A stretch of DNA of 64,000 nucleotides from an uncultured Roseibium sp. (GCF_947494555.1 NZ_CANLVF010000003.1:186001-250000), one strand, 5' to 3'; positions 19,080-28,740 are shown, counted from the first letter of the stretch. The notes: generated by a model not told the origin, from the sequence alone. Numbers and translations are program-made.

Positions 19080-19919
19080 ATGTCCCAGACAGGCAAAGAA
19101 AAACGTCAGGGCGCGGTGAAACAAATCACCAGCCATTCCAATCCGATCGTCAAGGAAATCAAGGGACTGGTCGCTCAACGTAAACACAGGAGCCAGTCCG
19201 GCCTATTCGTTGCAGAAGGATTGAAACTGGCCACCGATGCGCTCGAAGCAGGCTGGCAGGTGAGATATCTGGCGCTCGGCCCGGAGGCCCGGGAAAACCC
19301 GGTCGCGCAAAAGGCAGCAGCCACGGCAAAGGCACGGGGCGCGCTGATCCTGGAAGTTTCCACCGCCGTGATGTCCGCGATGACCCGGAAAGACAATCCT
19401 CAGATGGTCGTCGGTGTCTATGAGCAGAATATTCTGACCGCAAAAGACATCACCCCGGCGGCAGACGGGATTTGGGTCGCACTCGACCGCGTCCGCGATC
19501 CGGGAAATCTCGGCACAATCGTGCGAACCGTCGACGCCGTCGGCGGGAGCGGTGTCATTCTGGTTGGAGACTGCACAGATCCCTTTGCCGTCGAAGCCGT
19601 TCGGGCGACCATGGGATCGCTTTTTCATGTCCCACTTGCCAAAATGACGAAGGACGAATTCAAACCATTTGCGAAGGCCTGGCCCGGTACAGTCGCAGCA
19701 ACGCACCTGAAAGGGGCCGTCGACTATCGAAAGCCGGAATACGCCGAACCGGTTCTGTTGGTCATGGGCAACGAGCAAAAGGGGCTGGAAGACGATATGG
19801 CGGACGCCTGCGCGACCCTGATCCGAATACCGCAGGTCGGTCAGGCAGACAGCCTCAATCTTGCCGTTGCCACCGGCGTTGCACTTTACGAAATCCGCCG
19901 CAAGCACCTGGAGCTCTAA
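19080..19919 (+). CDS. TrmH/SpoU family RNA methyltransferase
   Basis: This protein of about 279 residues has an N-terminal RNA-binding substrate domain (SHSNPIVKEIKGLVAQRKHR) and the knotted SpoU fold. Motif 1 is DRVRDPGNLGTIVRTVDAVG, motif 2 is LVMGNEQKGL and motif 3 is RIPQVGQADSLNLAVATGVA. It should 2'-O-methylate a tRNA or rRNA nucleotide using SAM; the target cannot be named. The ATG at 19080 is preferred; TTG 19023 and GTG 19041 are in frame upstream but with poor ribosome-binding sites. Confidence 0.88.
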   Translation: MSQTGKEKRQGAVKQITSHSNPIVKEIKGLVAQRKHRSQSGLFVAEGLKLATDALEAGWQVRYLALGPEARENPVAQKAAATAKARGALILEVSTAVMSAMTRKDNPQMVVGVYEQNILTAKDITPAADGIWVALDRVRDPGNLGTIVRTVDAVGGSGVILVGDCTDPFAVEAVRATMGSLFHVPLAKMTKDEFKPFAKAWPGTVAATHLKGAVDYRKPEYAEPVLLVMGNEQKGLEDDMADACATLIRIPQVGQADSLNLAVATGVALYEIRRKHLEL

Positions 19920-19920
19920 G

Positions 19921-20778
19921 ATGCGTCTGTTTGTTTTTGGTGTCGGTTTTTCTTCAAAGGCATTCATCGAAGAGGTCCGCGACCAGTTTGACTGGATCGG
20001 TGGAACAACACGTTCTGAAGAAAAGGCGAACCATCTCCGCGAGGCCGGTGTGGAACCGTTTCTCTTCGACGGCACGTCCAAAGGTGAGGGCGTTGCAGAC
20101 GCGCTGAAGACGGCAACGCATGTTCTGGTCTCGATCGCACCAAACGAAGACGGCGATCCCGTGCTTACTTGGCATGGTGAAGATATCGCGGCCGGAACGC
20201 CTTCCTGGATCGGCTATCTTTCGACGGTTGGCGTTTACGGCAATCACGATGGTGCGTGGGTCGATGAAGACACAGCCTGCAAACCTGTTTCCAAACGCTC
20301 GGTGCAACGTGTTGCGGCGGAAGACACCTGGCTTTCGTATGCTGCGGACACCGGCCTGCCGGTCCAGATTTTCCGGCTGTCCGGAATATACGGTCCTGGC
20401 CGGAACACGTTTGAAAACTTCAGAAAAGGCAAAGCGCGGCGACTGGTCAAACCTGGTCAGGTGTTCAACCGCATCCATGTTGCGGATATAGCAAGTGCCC
20501 TTAAGCTGGCGATGACCAACCCGTCGACACGGGTTTTCAATGTCACCGATGATGAACCCGCACCGCCACAGGATGTCGTCACCCATGCCGCTGAACTGCT
20601 CGGGGTTGCGCCGCCTCCGGAAATACCGTTCGAAAGCGCTGACCTGACGCCAATGGCACGGTCGTTTTATGGCGAAAACAAACGTGTTTCCAACAAGCGG
20701 ATCAAGGATGAGCTCGGGTTCAAGTTCCGCTATCCCAATTACCGGATAGCATTGCAGGATCTGCTGGCTACACTCTGA
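19921..20778 (+). CDS. NAD(P)-dependent epimerase/dehydratase-like protein (YeeZ type)
   Basis: This 285-residue extended-SDR-like protein starts one base after the preceding stop, with GGAG seven bases before its ATG. The N-terminus (FVFGVGFSSKAFIEEV) replaces the usual GXXGXXG with a GVGFSS loop, as in the YeeZ group. YLSTVGVYGNHDGAWVDE and FRLSGIYGPGRN follow family patterns. A physiological substrate is not known for this group. It is cotranscribed with the SpoU methyltransferase. Confidence 0.8.
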   Translation: MRLFVFGVGFSSKAFIEEVRDQFDWIGGTTRSEEKANHLREAGVEPFLFDGTSKGEGVADALKTATHVLVSIAPNEDGDPVLTWHGEDIAAGTPSWIGYLSTVGVYGNHDGAWVDEDTACKPVSKRSVQRVAAEDTWLSYAADTGLPVQIFRLSGIYGPGRNTFENFRKGKARRLVKPGQVFNRIHVADIASALKLAMTNPSTRVFNVTDDEPAPPQDVVTHAAELLGVAPPPEIPFESADLTPMARSFYGENKRVSNKRIKDELGFKFRYPNYRIALQDLLATL

Positions 20779-20819
20779 CAGCCGCTCGTTCCTGAAAGAT
20801 CGTTAGGTGGTTCATAGCA

Positions 20820-22625
20820 ATGCGTATTGCCTGGAAAATCTTCGGAGTCTCGCTGATCGTTTTTCTGATCATGGCGGGCGCGGCCACGTTTTCGATCTAC
20901 AAGATCTTCAAGATCAACAATGAACTCCAACTGATCTCCCAGGTCTATTCGCCGCTGCGCCACGAAGTTGCCCGGATCGAGGTGATTGCGCTCCAGGAAG
21001 AACTGGAGCTTGAGCGGGTTGAGAAGCTCGAAGCCGAATTGCGCGCCGACCGGCTCGAGGCACTCAGTGCCGGATTGACAGAAACCGACATCGACAGTGC
21101 GGTCGCGCAGCGCCCTGACCTTCAGGCACGTATAGTGCATCTCGAAGAACGGCTCGAGACGGGACTGGCTCTGTTTGAAACGCACGCGAATAACGTCGAA
21201 ACGCTTCTAAGGTCTGCGGAACGGCGGGTCAGGTCAGCGCAGGACGAGGCAACTTCTCTCGATGACAAACTGGAGCTCGCCGCACTCTATCCGACGTTGA
21301 TCGCCATAGAGACCCAGCACAGCAACTTTCACAGTCATGCGCTCAATCTCGTAAAGGCCGCGGACCTGCCTCCTGCGACGCGGGAAGACCTGGAAGAACA
21401 GCTGGAGAGCGAAGGGCAGAAACTGACGGAACGCCTCAACGCGTTGCGTGAACATGTCAGCGACTTCACGGACCAGTCTGTTGCGACCGCCGCACTGCAT
21501 GAACAACAAGCGCTCTATGCGAGCATCGCTGCAACTGCCTGCGCCGGGCTGCTTGCACTGCTACTCTCGTCATTTGTCATCTCGGGGCTGCTGAAACCAA
21601 TGCGGGCGCTTTCCAGCGGTGCCAAGCGTGTCGAAGAAGGCGATTTCGAGGTGCGTCTGACACCCCGTTCGCGCGATGAAATCGGCTCCCTGACCAACAG
21701 CTTCAACACGATGGTCGACGGCCTCAGGTCGACCCAGAAAATCAAGGACACGTTTGGCCAGTATCTAGATCCGCGCGTGGTTTCCGGCCTCATCGCCGAT
21801 CAATCGCATGCGACCGCCGGCACGAAAAAGGTGGTCTCGGCCTATTTCTCGGACCTTGCCGACTTCACGACCATATCGGAGCAATTCACGCCCGGCGGTC
21901 TTGTGCGCGTGCTCAACCGCTATCTCGACCTGATGTCTTCGCAGATCACCGACCGCCAGGGGGTGATCGACAAATATATCGGCGATGCCATCATGGCGTA
22001 TTGGGCCCAGCCCTTCAGCGAAGACGATGACCAGGCCACGCTTGCGGTTGAAAGTGCCCTCGCCAATATCCGGCTCATGGAGCTGTTTCAACAGGAGCTG
22101 CCCGACCTGACAGGCCTCCAAAAGAACCTGCCCTTTCTGCGCCAGCGCATAGGCATTGCCACCGGCGAGGCCGTGATCGGCTCCATCGGCTCGGAAAAAA
22201 CCAAGAACTACACGATCATGGGCGATACGGTGAACCTTGCAGCGCGCCTGGAAGGGGCGAACAAGGTGTACGGCACCCAGATCCTGGTGTGCCAGCGAAC
22301 CCGGGATACCACCTCAGGCATTGAATTCCGTCCTGTCGACAAGATCCAGGTCAAAGGCAAGTCGGAACCGACAAACGTCTATACGCCGCTTGGTTCGAGC
22401 CAGGAAATGCCGCAGGACTTGAAAGAGCTGCAGGAGCGATCCGAAGACGCCCTGAGCGCCTTTTCACAGGCCCGTTGGGCGGATGCCCGTCAGGCTTTTG
22501 AAGCTATCCTTGTGTCCAATCCGGGCGATCAGATTGCTGCCGTCTTTTTGAACAGGCTCGATTTGATTTCAAGCCAGGGCGCACCTGCTGACTGGGACGG
22601 CGTCTGGCACTTGAACACGAAATAG
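20820..22625 (+). CDS. Membrane-bound class III adenylate/guanylate cyclase with HAMP domain
   Basis: The 601-residue protein has a transmembrane helix at about 8-30, a helical and coiled periplasmic sensor, a second transmembrane helix near 235-258 and a HAMP domain. A class III cyclase domain follows (about 325-520). It contains FSDLADFTTIS with the first metal Asp, VIDKYIGDAIMAYW with the second, and YTIMGDTVNLAARLEGANK with the Asn/Arg transition-state pair. It should make cAMP (possibly cGMP) in response to an extracytoplasmic or membrane signal. Confidence 0.9.
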   Translation: MRIAWKIFGVSLIVFLIMAGAATFSIYKIFKINNELQLISQVYSPLRHEVARIEVIALQEELELERVEKLEAELRADRLEALSAGLTETDIDSAVAQRPDLQARIVHLEERLETGLALFETHANNVETLLRSAERRVRSAQDEATSLDDKLELAALYPTLIAIETQHSNFHSHALNLVKAADLPPATREDLEEQLESEGQKLTERLNALREHVSDFTDQSVATAALHEQQALYASIAATACAGLLALLLSSFVISGLLKPMRALSSGAKRVEEGDFEVRLTPRSRDEIGSLTNSFNTMVDGLRSTQKIKDTFGQYLDPRVVSGLIADQSHATAGTKKVVSAYFSDLADFTTISEQFTPGGLVRVLNRYLDLMSSQITDRQGVIDKYIGDAIMAYWAQPFSEDDDQATLAVESALANIRLMELFQQELPDLTGLQKNLPFLRQRIGIATGEAVIGSIGSEKTKNYTIMGDTVNLAARLEGANKVYGTQILVCQRTRDTTSGIEFRPVDKIQVKGKSEPTNVYTPLGSSQEMPQDLKELQERSEDALSAFSQARWADARQAFEAILVSNPGDQIAAVFLNRLDLISSQGAPADWDGVWHLNTK

Positions 22626-22756
22626 AGTGTCCTGGCATCAAAGCATGACGAACGGACCTCTGCCACGGGTTTCGGGCTTGACGCAGGCGCACCGACGTCC
22701 CAGCTTCGGCGCAGGGCAGGCTGGCGCTTGCTGATCACGATTGAGGAATGGACACC

Positions 22757-23215
22757 ATGAGCAACTGGCGCGTTTACCTGTCGGGAGAGATCCATACGGA
22801 TTGGCGGGAAAGAATTATCAACGGAGTGCAGGCACTGGACCTGCCGGTGGAATTTTCAGCGCCCGTTACAGACCATTCGGCAAGCGATGATTGCGGTGCG
22901 GTCATTCTCGGCGGCGAAGACAAGAAATTCTGGTACGACCACAAGGGCGCCAAGGTCAATGCGATCCGCACGCGAACGCTGATCGAAAAGGCTGACATCG
23001 TGGTTGTCCGTTTCGGCGACCAGTACAAGCAATGGAACGCAGCGTTCGATGCAGGTTATGCGGCTGCGCTCGGCAAATCGCTCATCGTCGTTCACGACCC
23101 CTCGCTGACACACCCCCTGAAAGAGGTCGACGGTGCGGCGCTTGCCGTGGCCGAAACATCGGAACAGGTCGCTGAGATCCTGAAATATGTCATTCTCGGT
23201 CAATTGGACAGGTAG
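22757..23215 (+). CDS. ytoQ: YtoQ family protein
   Basis: This 152-residue protein matches the YtoQ family across its length, including RVYLSGEIHTDWRERI and ILGGEDKKFWYDHKGAKVNA. The fold resembles nucleoside 2-deoxyribosyltransferase-like proteins; the function is unknown. The ATG at 22757 has GAGGA nine bases upstream and is preferred over the ATG three codons earlier, which overlaps that site. Confidence 0.85.
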   Translation: MSNWRVYLSGEIHTDWRERIINGVQALDLPVEFSAPVTDHSASDDCGAVILGGEDKKFWYDHKGAKVNAIRTRTLIEKADIVVVRFGDQYKQWNAAFDAGYAAALGKSLIVVHDPSLTHPLKEVDGAALAVAETSEQVAEILKYVILGQLDR

Positions 23216-23325
23216 TTTGGTTACAACTGGCGACCCGATCGAACTGAGGCTTTGCAAGACTTTTCGTTCATACAGGGCTTGATCGACAGCGTGCTGGAGA
23301 CGACGACGTCGCGCGATTTTGTGTT

Positions 23326-23718
23326 TTAATCGGTGAGCTGCTCTCGTAACAGGAAAAGCATTTCCAACCAATCTTCATCAGAGTCATCGCGCGCTTTTGA
23401 GATCGCAACACCCAGGGCATACATCAGCTCCTGTTTCTGAAACTTCTGCAAAATAGCCAACACTTCACTGGCGCCCGGCCAATTCATGTCTTTCAGCCAA
23501 CACAACAGGTCGGGCGTAAACTGAGCTAACTTGGAACACTCAACATCCTTAAGCACTTCGGCTGCATTTCCCCATTGAGATTTCTCTAGATTTCGCAACA
23601 TCAAAGGTGAAAGGTCGTCGCCAATGTTCAGTCGAACATATTCCTTTGCTGCGATCTGTACTTCCTTAGGTTCGTTCCAATCCAATCCGGCTATTTGTTC
23701 CAACAAAATATCTGTCAT
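23326..23718 (-). CDS. DUF5071-like hypothetical protein
   Basis: This 130-residue acidic protein has WGNAAEVLKDVECSKLAQFT and LLCWLKDMNWPGASEVLAIL, the pattern I associate with DUF5071. No catalytic motif is visible. Base composition is lower in GC than the neighbours, and the genes on both sides are ordinary, so it may be acquired. Proteins of this kind often travel singly. The start at 23716-23718 has GGGA in front; TTG 23730 is in frame but less likely. Confidence 0.7.
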   Translation of the reverse strand: MTDILLEQIAGLDWNEPKEVQIAAKEYVRLNIGDDLSPLMLRNLEKSQWGNAAEVLKDVECSKLAQFTPDLLCWLKDMNWPGASEVLAILQKFQKQELMYALGVAISKARDDSDEDWLEMLFLLREQLTD

Positions 23719-24219
23719 TTTTATTCCCAAACCAGATCAGACTTTAGCGTGCTTGCCAGAGGCCTTAGCACATTTTTTGCGCTAATCCCTCTGACGACCA
23801 ATTTGCCAAGTCAGCGCGGGCAACTGGATCGCTAATGTTGCCTATCGGCGGTCTGTTTCTGCGACTTACCAAAATTAACACTGCTTTTCCTACCACCAGG
23901 AAACGGGTTTGTCGGATGGTCTGCGAACCGCCGCGCACCACCCGCTTTAGGTCTTACCTTGAAATTAACAAATTCATTACCATACTAAGTGACACTAAGA
24001 TTTCCCGCATTGCTTAGACGGGAAAGCTGATACCTTCGTAAATCGAACTGCGCATAAAACTGCAGCAGCAAGCAATAGCTGCGCAAACGCATGTTTATTC
24101 TCGAGGCAAAATTGCGGAGTACTTTAGAGTTATCATAAACACTGTCATCAAGACGTCGAAATGCCAGATTAGGAAAGGCGATTGTATGTCTTGAGGCGTA
24201 GAATTGGAAAGCAAGCTCC
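23719..24219. other. Non-coding, AT-enriched interval upstream of the cold-shock-domain gene
   Basis: This interval of about 500 bases holds no convincing gene. A 60-codon frame at 23835-24017 has no recognisable product or ribosome-binding site. The last 150 bases are AT-rich and could be a promoter plus a long 5' leader for the cold-shock-domain gene, as cspA-type genes often have; I see no defined thermosensor structure by eye. Confidence 0.4.
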
Positions 24220-24420
24220 ATGCAACATGGAAACGTAAAATGGTTTGATCAGGGCCGCGGTGTCGGCACGATCCAACCCGAAGACGGCGAGGACATTCTC
24301 GTCCATATCTCGGCCCTGCACCGGTCCGGCATCGACACTTTGAAGGAAGGCCAGCTCGTGGCTTTCGATCTGGAGTGGCGCCGCGGTGAGATGGTGGCTG
24401 AAGACCTGAAAGTCCTGTAA
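24220..24420 (+). CDS. Small cold-shock-domain protein with atypical RNA-binding motif
   Basis: The protein has 66 residues and a single cold-shock domain. The RNP1 region reads KWFDQGRGVGTIQP where the family has KWF...KGFGFI, so both core aromatics are Val and Thr. RNP2 reads DILVHIS in place of D[VI]FVHIS, losing a third Phe. The flanking fold residues (KWF, HIS, QLVAFDLE) are kept. It may be a cold-shock-fold protein with weakened or changed nucleic-acid binding. GGAAAGC precedes the ATG and a strong terminator follows. Confidence 0.85.
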   Translation: MQHGNVKWFDQGRGVGTIQPEDGEDILVHISALHRSGIDTLKEGQLVAFDLEWRRGEMVAEDLKVL

Positions 24421-24450
24421 GGTAATCCTTTAAGGTCTTTCCGGAAGCAA

Positions 24451-24473
24451 GGGCGGCTCGACCGCCCTTTTTT
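24451..24473 (+). terminator. Rho-independent terminator after the cold-shock-domain gene
   Basis: GGGCGG (24451-24456) pairs with CCGCCC (24462-24467) and is followed by six T. It lies only 13 bp before the next gene's start. Confidence 0.85.
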
Positions 24474-24485
24474 ATTGGGGGAAAC

Positions 24486-25793
24486 ATGAGTATTGACGAA
24501 AGGCTGCAGGAAGGTATTGCAGCACATCGAAAGGGCGATCTGGAGACAGCCCAGGACATTTATCTTGAGATATTGAACAATGATCCGAAACACCCGGACG
24601 GATTGCATTTTCTCGGCCTTTTGCATTTCGATGCCGGTCAATCCGACAGCGCGATTGACCTGATCCAGAGGTCACTGGAACTCAACGAGCGAAACACGTC
24701 TGCCCTGAACAATCTCGGCAACATCCTCAAGCTGATCGGCGAGCCCAGAAAGGCATTTGCAGCCTATGTGCGCGCCGTTGAATATGACTCGCGACATGAG
24801 GATGCCTGGAAAAACATAAATCTGTTGCTGCGCAGCTCCGGCGACTACCATGAAATCCTCACCATCATGTCCGAGATCGTCCGTCTGGACCCGGAGAACC
24901 CCAGCGCCTGGAACACGTATGGCCTTGCACTGATGTTTACCGGTTCTGAAGAGGAAGCCGCCGAAGCAATCGACAAGTCGCTTCGTTTCGATGATCCGAA
25001 GTCACCCACAGCCCTCTGGCGTGCACGCATTTTGAGTGCGCTCGGGAAGACCGACCTTTCGCAAGAACACTTTGAAAGGATTGTCGAGGCAGAGCCGGAC
25101 AACGAGGCCGCCCATTATCACCTTGCCGCCGTCAGAGGCGACGATCTGGAGCAGGCACCTGAAAACTACGTAAAGTCCCATTTTGACAAGTTCTCGGATT
25201 CTTTTGACACCGTGCTGGAAAATCTGGGCTACCGCGCTCCGGAACTGGTCGCCGAAGATGTGGTTGCTCTGGCCGTTGAAAGAGGTGCGCCGTTTCAGGA
25301 TGTTGCCGACCTTGGTTGCGGCACCGGCCTGTGCGGCCCTCTCATCGATGACCATTGCACACGGCTGACCGGTGTCGACCTGTCGCAAGGCATGATGCGA
25401 AAGGCTGCAGAACTGAAAGTCTACGACTTCCTGGTCGAAGGAGAACTGGTTTCCTTCCTGAATTCCGATCTTCCCACAAAGTTCGATCTCGCCGTCTGCG
25501 TCGACACGCTGTGCTACATCGGCAATCTCAAGCCCTTCATGCACGCCCTCGCCAATGCGTTGAAACCCGGTGGTATTCTGGTGGCAAGTGTCGAACATCT
25601 TGTCGGTGTCACCGGGACCGACTTCCGGGTCGACAGTTCAGGCCGCTATGCACATACGCCAGACTATATTCGCCGGTGCGCGGAAGAAGCCTCTCTTGTT
25701 TACAAGCAGGATCGCGAAGAAGTGCTGCGCAAGGAACTGGGAAAGGACGTCAACGGCCTGATTTTCCAGATTCAATTGCCTGAGGAAACCTGA
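24486..25793 (+). CDS. TPR-repeat SAM-dependent methyltransferase
   Basis: The first 220 of 435 residues are tetratricopeptide repeats with the usual spacing (for example AQDIYLEILNNDPKHPDGLH and ALNNLGNILKLIGEPRKAFA). The C-terminal half is a class I methyltransferase with DVADLGCGTGLCGPLI as motif I near 275. The TPR part likely recruits a protein or glycan-linked substrate. The substrate is not known; related proteins are loosely described as TPR-fused methyltransferases. The start ATG is at 24486, preceded by a GGGGGAAAC ribosome-binding site. Confidence 0.87.
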   Translation: MSIDERLQEGIAAHRKGDLETAQDIYLEILNNDPKHPDGLHFLGLLHFDAGQSDSAIDLIQRSLELNERNTSALNNLGNILKLIGEPRKAFAAYVRAVEYDSRHEDAWKNINLLLRSSGDYHEILTIMSEIVRLDPENPSAWNTYGLALMFTGSEEEAAEAIDKSLRFDDPKSPTALWRARILSALGKTDLSQEHFERIVEAEPDNEAAHYHLAAVRGDDLEQAPENYVKSHFDKFSDSFDTVLENLGYRAPELVAEDVVALAVERGAPFQDVADLGCGTGLCGPLIDDHCTRLTGVDLSQGMMRKAAELKVYDFLVEGELVSFLNSDLPTKFDLAVCVDTLCYIGNLKPFMHALANALKPGGILVASVEHLVGVTGTDFRVDSSGRYAHTPDYIRRCAEEASLVYKQDREEVLRKELGKDVNGLIFQIQLPEET

Positions 25794-25892
25794 AATCTCA
25801 TCTGTAGCCAGACTGGCATGGCTTTCGGATAATTCGCAGCCGGCTTCCAGTCAAAAACGACCTACAGTCACGTCAATCAGCAGGAAACGTAA

Positions 25893-27158
25893 TTGCCGTC
25901 CGGAGAGACAAAACGCGGTGCGCTCGGCTTCATCCTCGTCACCCTGATCATCAATTCGATGGGGATCGGACTGATGATGCCGGTGATGCCATCCCTTTTG
26001 ACTGAACTGACGCAATTGCCCGTCAGCGAGGCCGCGCGGTGGGGCGGCGCACTCAGCGTTGTCTATGCGCTGATGCAATTCGTTTTCGGACCAACGCTTG
26101 GAAACCTGTCGGACCGGTTTGGCCGCAGACCTGTTCTCCTGGTCTCCATGTTCTCGATGGCGATTGATTATCTTGTCATGGCCCTGTCCTGGCACCTTGC
26201 CATTCTGTTTATCGGCAGGACGCTCTCCGGTGTCGCCGGTGCCACCTTCTCGGCAGCCTCCGCATACATTGCAGACGTATCGTCCAAAGAAGACAGAGCC
26301 AAGAATTTCGGCCTCGTCGGCGCCGGTTTCGGGGTCGGCTTCGTACTGGGTCCGATGATCGGTGGTTATTTGGGCGAATATGGACCGCGGGCTCCGTTCT
26401 TTGCCGCCGCGGCGCTTTCCTTCATAAACTTCCTGTTCGGCTATTTCATGCTGCCGGAAACGCTGAAGCCGGAAAACAGGCGCGCTTTTGACTGGAAACG
26501 TGCCAATCCGCTCGGGGCGCTCAAGCAGATTGCAAAGTACCCGGCTGTGCGCACGCTTCTTCTGGCGGTCTTCCTGTTCGACATCGCACACTACGTTTAT
26601 CCGGCTGTCTGGAGCTTTTACGCGGAGGAAGTCTTCGCCTGGACACCTGCCGATATCGGCCTCTCCCTCGCCTTTGTCGGGGTCGGTTTTGCGTTCGTGC
26701 AAGGGTATCTTATCAGGGTGCTCGAACCCAAACTCGGCCCAGGACGAACTCTTCTGATAGGCCTCAGCGCTAACCTTGTTGCCTTTGCAGGGCTTGCATT
26801 CGCGAATTCGGGGGCGATGGCCTACGCGATGATCGTCTTCGCCTCCTTTGGCGCGATGGCGACGCCCGCCTTTACCGGGCTGATGTCCAATCGCATGCCG
26901 GACAATGCCCAGGGTGAATTGCAGGGTCTCATTTCAAGCGCCGCCGGTCTGTCACTGGTGATCAGCCCGTTCGTGATGACGCAGATATTCGCCCACTTTT
27001 CGGGTCCCGGGGCGACAATCTCGTTTCCAGGTGCACCGTTTGCCCTAGCATGGCTCCTCATTCTCGCGTCCATGCTGATCGCACTGCCTTTCATGAAACT
27101 GAAAGACGATCGCACTTCAGGATCCGACCAGGTTGAGCGAAAAAAGCCCGCGGAGTGA
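25893..27158 (+). CDS. MFS transporter, TetA/TCR-like
   Basis: This 421-residue, 12-helix major facilitator has motif A in loop 2-3 (GNLSDRFGRRPVLLVS) and a drug:H+ antiporter-type motif C in GAGFGVGFVLGPMIGG. The layout fits the TCR/Tet family of exporters. The start is probably TTG at 25893, with AGGAAACG upstream. An esterase gene follows after 4 bp, so the two are cotranscribed. Actual substrate unknown. Confidence 0.87.
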   Translation: MPSGETKRGALGFILVTLIINSMGIGLMMPVMPSLLTELTQLPVSEAARWGGALSVVYALMQFVFGPTLGNLSDRFGRRPVLLVSMFSMAIDYLVMALSWHLAILFIGRTLSGVAGATFSAASAYIADVSSKEDRAKNFGLVGAGFGVGFVLGPMIGGYLGEYGPRAPFFAAAALSFINFLFGYFMLPETLKPENRRAFDWKRANPLGALKQIAKYPAVRTLLLAVFLFDIAHYVYPAVWSFYAEEVFAWTPADIGLSLAFVGVGFAFVQGYLIRVLEPKLGPGRTLLIGLSANLVAFAGLAFANSGAMAYAMIVFASFGAMATPAFTGLMSNRMPDNAQGELQGLISSAAGLSLVISPFVMTQIFAHFSGPGATISFPGAPFALAWLLILASMLIALPFMKLKDDRTSGSDQVERKKPAE

Positions 27159-27162
27159 CACA

Positions 27163-27831
27163 ATGACATCTCAATCGGGTCTTGACGGACCAAGACTGTT
27201 GCCTGCGCCGGGTGAGAACATCCAGCAACTGGTGGTCCTTTTGCACGGCTATGGCGCCGACGGGTCGGATCTGATTGACCTCGGACGCTTCTGGCAGGCC
27301 TTGCTCCCAGGGGTGGCGTTCGTCGCACCGGATGCGCCGGAACCCCTCCCGTTCGACGGCTTTGGCGGTCGCCAATGGTTCGCCCTTGACGAGCGAACAC
27401 CCGCCGAATACCGGTTCGGCGCCGAAGCCGCGCAGCCAGTGCTCGACCGATTTCTTGACGAGGAGTTGGAAAAACTGTCGCTGGATGACCGCTCGCTGGC
27501 GATTTTCGGGTTTAGCCAGGGCGCGATGATGGCGCTTCAGGCTGGGCTCAGACGGAAAACACCGCCGGCCGGTATCCTTGCGTATTCCGGGCTGCTCCCG
27601 GGCGCGGACAGACTTGGACAGATCAACCGGGAGAGCCCGGTTCTGATCGTACACGGCGCGAACGACGACCTCGTTCCCAGCTACCACGGCCAGGCGGCGC
27701 AAGTCGCGCTGGATGCTGCCGGCGTTCAATCCACTTTCCATGAACTCGACGGGTTGGCGCACTCAATTGACGATCGAGGCGTCTCCCTCGGTGGACGCTT
27801 TCTCCAAACGGTGTTTTCCGGCGAAAAATAG
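27163..27831 (+). CDS. Alpha/beta hydrolase, phospholipase/carboxylesterase family
   Basis: This 222-residue hydrolase shows LLHGYGADGSDLIDL (oxyanion region), nucleophile Ser in GFSQGAMM, Asp in HGANDDLVP and His in GLAHSIDDRG, the complete catalytic triad. The family cleaves short acyl or thioester bonds. The ATG at 27163 has GGAG nine bases upstream within the end of the MFS gene. Confidence 0.88.
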   Translation: MTSQSGLDGPRLLPAPGENIQQLVVLLHGYGADGSDLIDLGRFWQALLPGVAFVAPDAPEPLPFDGFGGRQWFALDERTPAEYRFGAEAAQPVLDRFLDEELEKLSLDDRSLAIFGFSQGAMMALQAGLRRKTPPAGILAYSGLLPGADRLGQINRESPVLIVHGANDDLVPSYHGQAAQVALDAAGVQSTFHELDGLAHSIDDRGVSLGGRFLQTVFSGEK

Positions 27832-27942
27832 CGATTTCAGCGTCATTCCGTACGTTTGGTTAATGGGCTGTTAACCCGATTGAACGATGCTGAAAGGACT
27901 TGTGCCGGACCAGAATGGACCGGTGAAATCGGGATCAAGCAC

Positions 27943-28557
27943 ATGCAGATCAGTGTCGAAACGACAACCCAGAGTGCAAGCCTGTTTTCTGCGTCCTTTT
28001 CAAGTGGCGGTCCAGAAGGATCCAAGCAAGGCCCGAAAGGATACGCATACGGGCATGACATCGGCCAGCGCAACGGCCAGGAAAAAGCCCCCGCAGTTTC
28101 CGTTCTTGAAGCAGCGAGCAAAAAAGCTGAAGAAGACGCCGTGGTGATCGCCACGCTTCAGCAGGCCATCGACAAGGGTAAGGGCGACGATGACGACGAG
28201 AGCAAGGACAAAGCTCTCGCGACCGTCGAGGACTACCAGAAGACAGCAGGTAAACTGAAGGCGGCTCTGGGCGAAGAAGACCAGGGTGTGTCGGCTTCCG
28301 TGGCATACGAAAGCGCCTCCATATCCACGACCACCATCGAGGCGGAAATCGGCGGCGAGACGGTCTCGGCGCAATTCGTTTCCTACGAACGGGTTTCCTA
28401 TAACAGCGAAACCGGCCTTTCGGTCCGCTCAGCAAGCGCGGCTGCCATCGAGGGTGAATTCGACGACGGCTCCTTCAGCTACCTGAGTGCCTCCGTCAGC
28501 GAACTTTATGCCGGAACGGGTGAGCAGGTTTCCAATCTCGCAGGCCTGGTGGCTTAA
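27943..28557 (+). CDS. Hypothetical protein, acidic and Ser/Ala-rich
   Basis: I do not recognise this 204-residue protein. It opens with MQISVETTTQSASLF, lacks a signal peptide or membrane segment, has a charged stretch KGKGDDDDESKDKA near the middle (probably helical), and ends in a Ser-rich beta-like region (SVRSASAAAIEGEF). The frame is open upstream to TTG 27856 but the ATG at 27943 is more plausible. A strong terminator follows the stop. Confidence 0.6.
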   Translation: MQISVETTTQSASLFSASFSSGGPEGSKQGPKGYAYGHDIGQRNGQEKAPAVSVLEAASKKAEEDAVVIATLQQAIDKGKGDDDDESKDKALATVEDYQKTAGKLKAALGEEDQGVSASVAYESASISTTTIEAEIGGETVSAQFVSYERVSYNSETGLSVRSASAAAIEGEFDDGSFSYLSASVSELYAGTGEQVSNLAGLVA

Positions 28558-28620
28558 CCTAGATAACCGCCAACGCGGATTCTCGCGGCAGAGCGATACA
28601 CTGCTACAAATGACAAACAA

Positions 28621-28650
28621 CCCCGTCTTCCTGGCGGGGTTTTTCTTTTT
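28621..28650 (+). terminator. Rho-independent terminator
   Basis: CCCCG (28621-28625) pairs with CGGGG (28635-28639), followed by TTTTTCTTTTT. It ends the transcript of the hypothetical gene upstream. Confidence 0.75.
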
Positions 28651-28740
28651 GGAACGTCTTTTTGTTGACCTGCGCATGGCAAGCGTATTTTTCAGATCTC
28701 AGCTTGCGCATGAACGCGCCGGGTCACAAGGAGAAAGCCG

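Noticed and set aside
23835..24017. 60-codon frame upstream of the cold-shock-domain gene
   Set aside because: No ribosome-binding site, no family resemblance, and it lies in AT-rich leader-like sequence.
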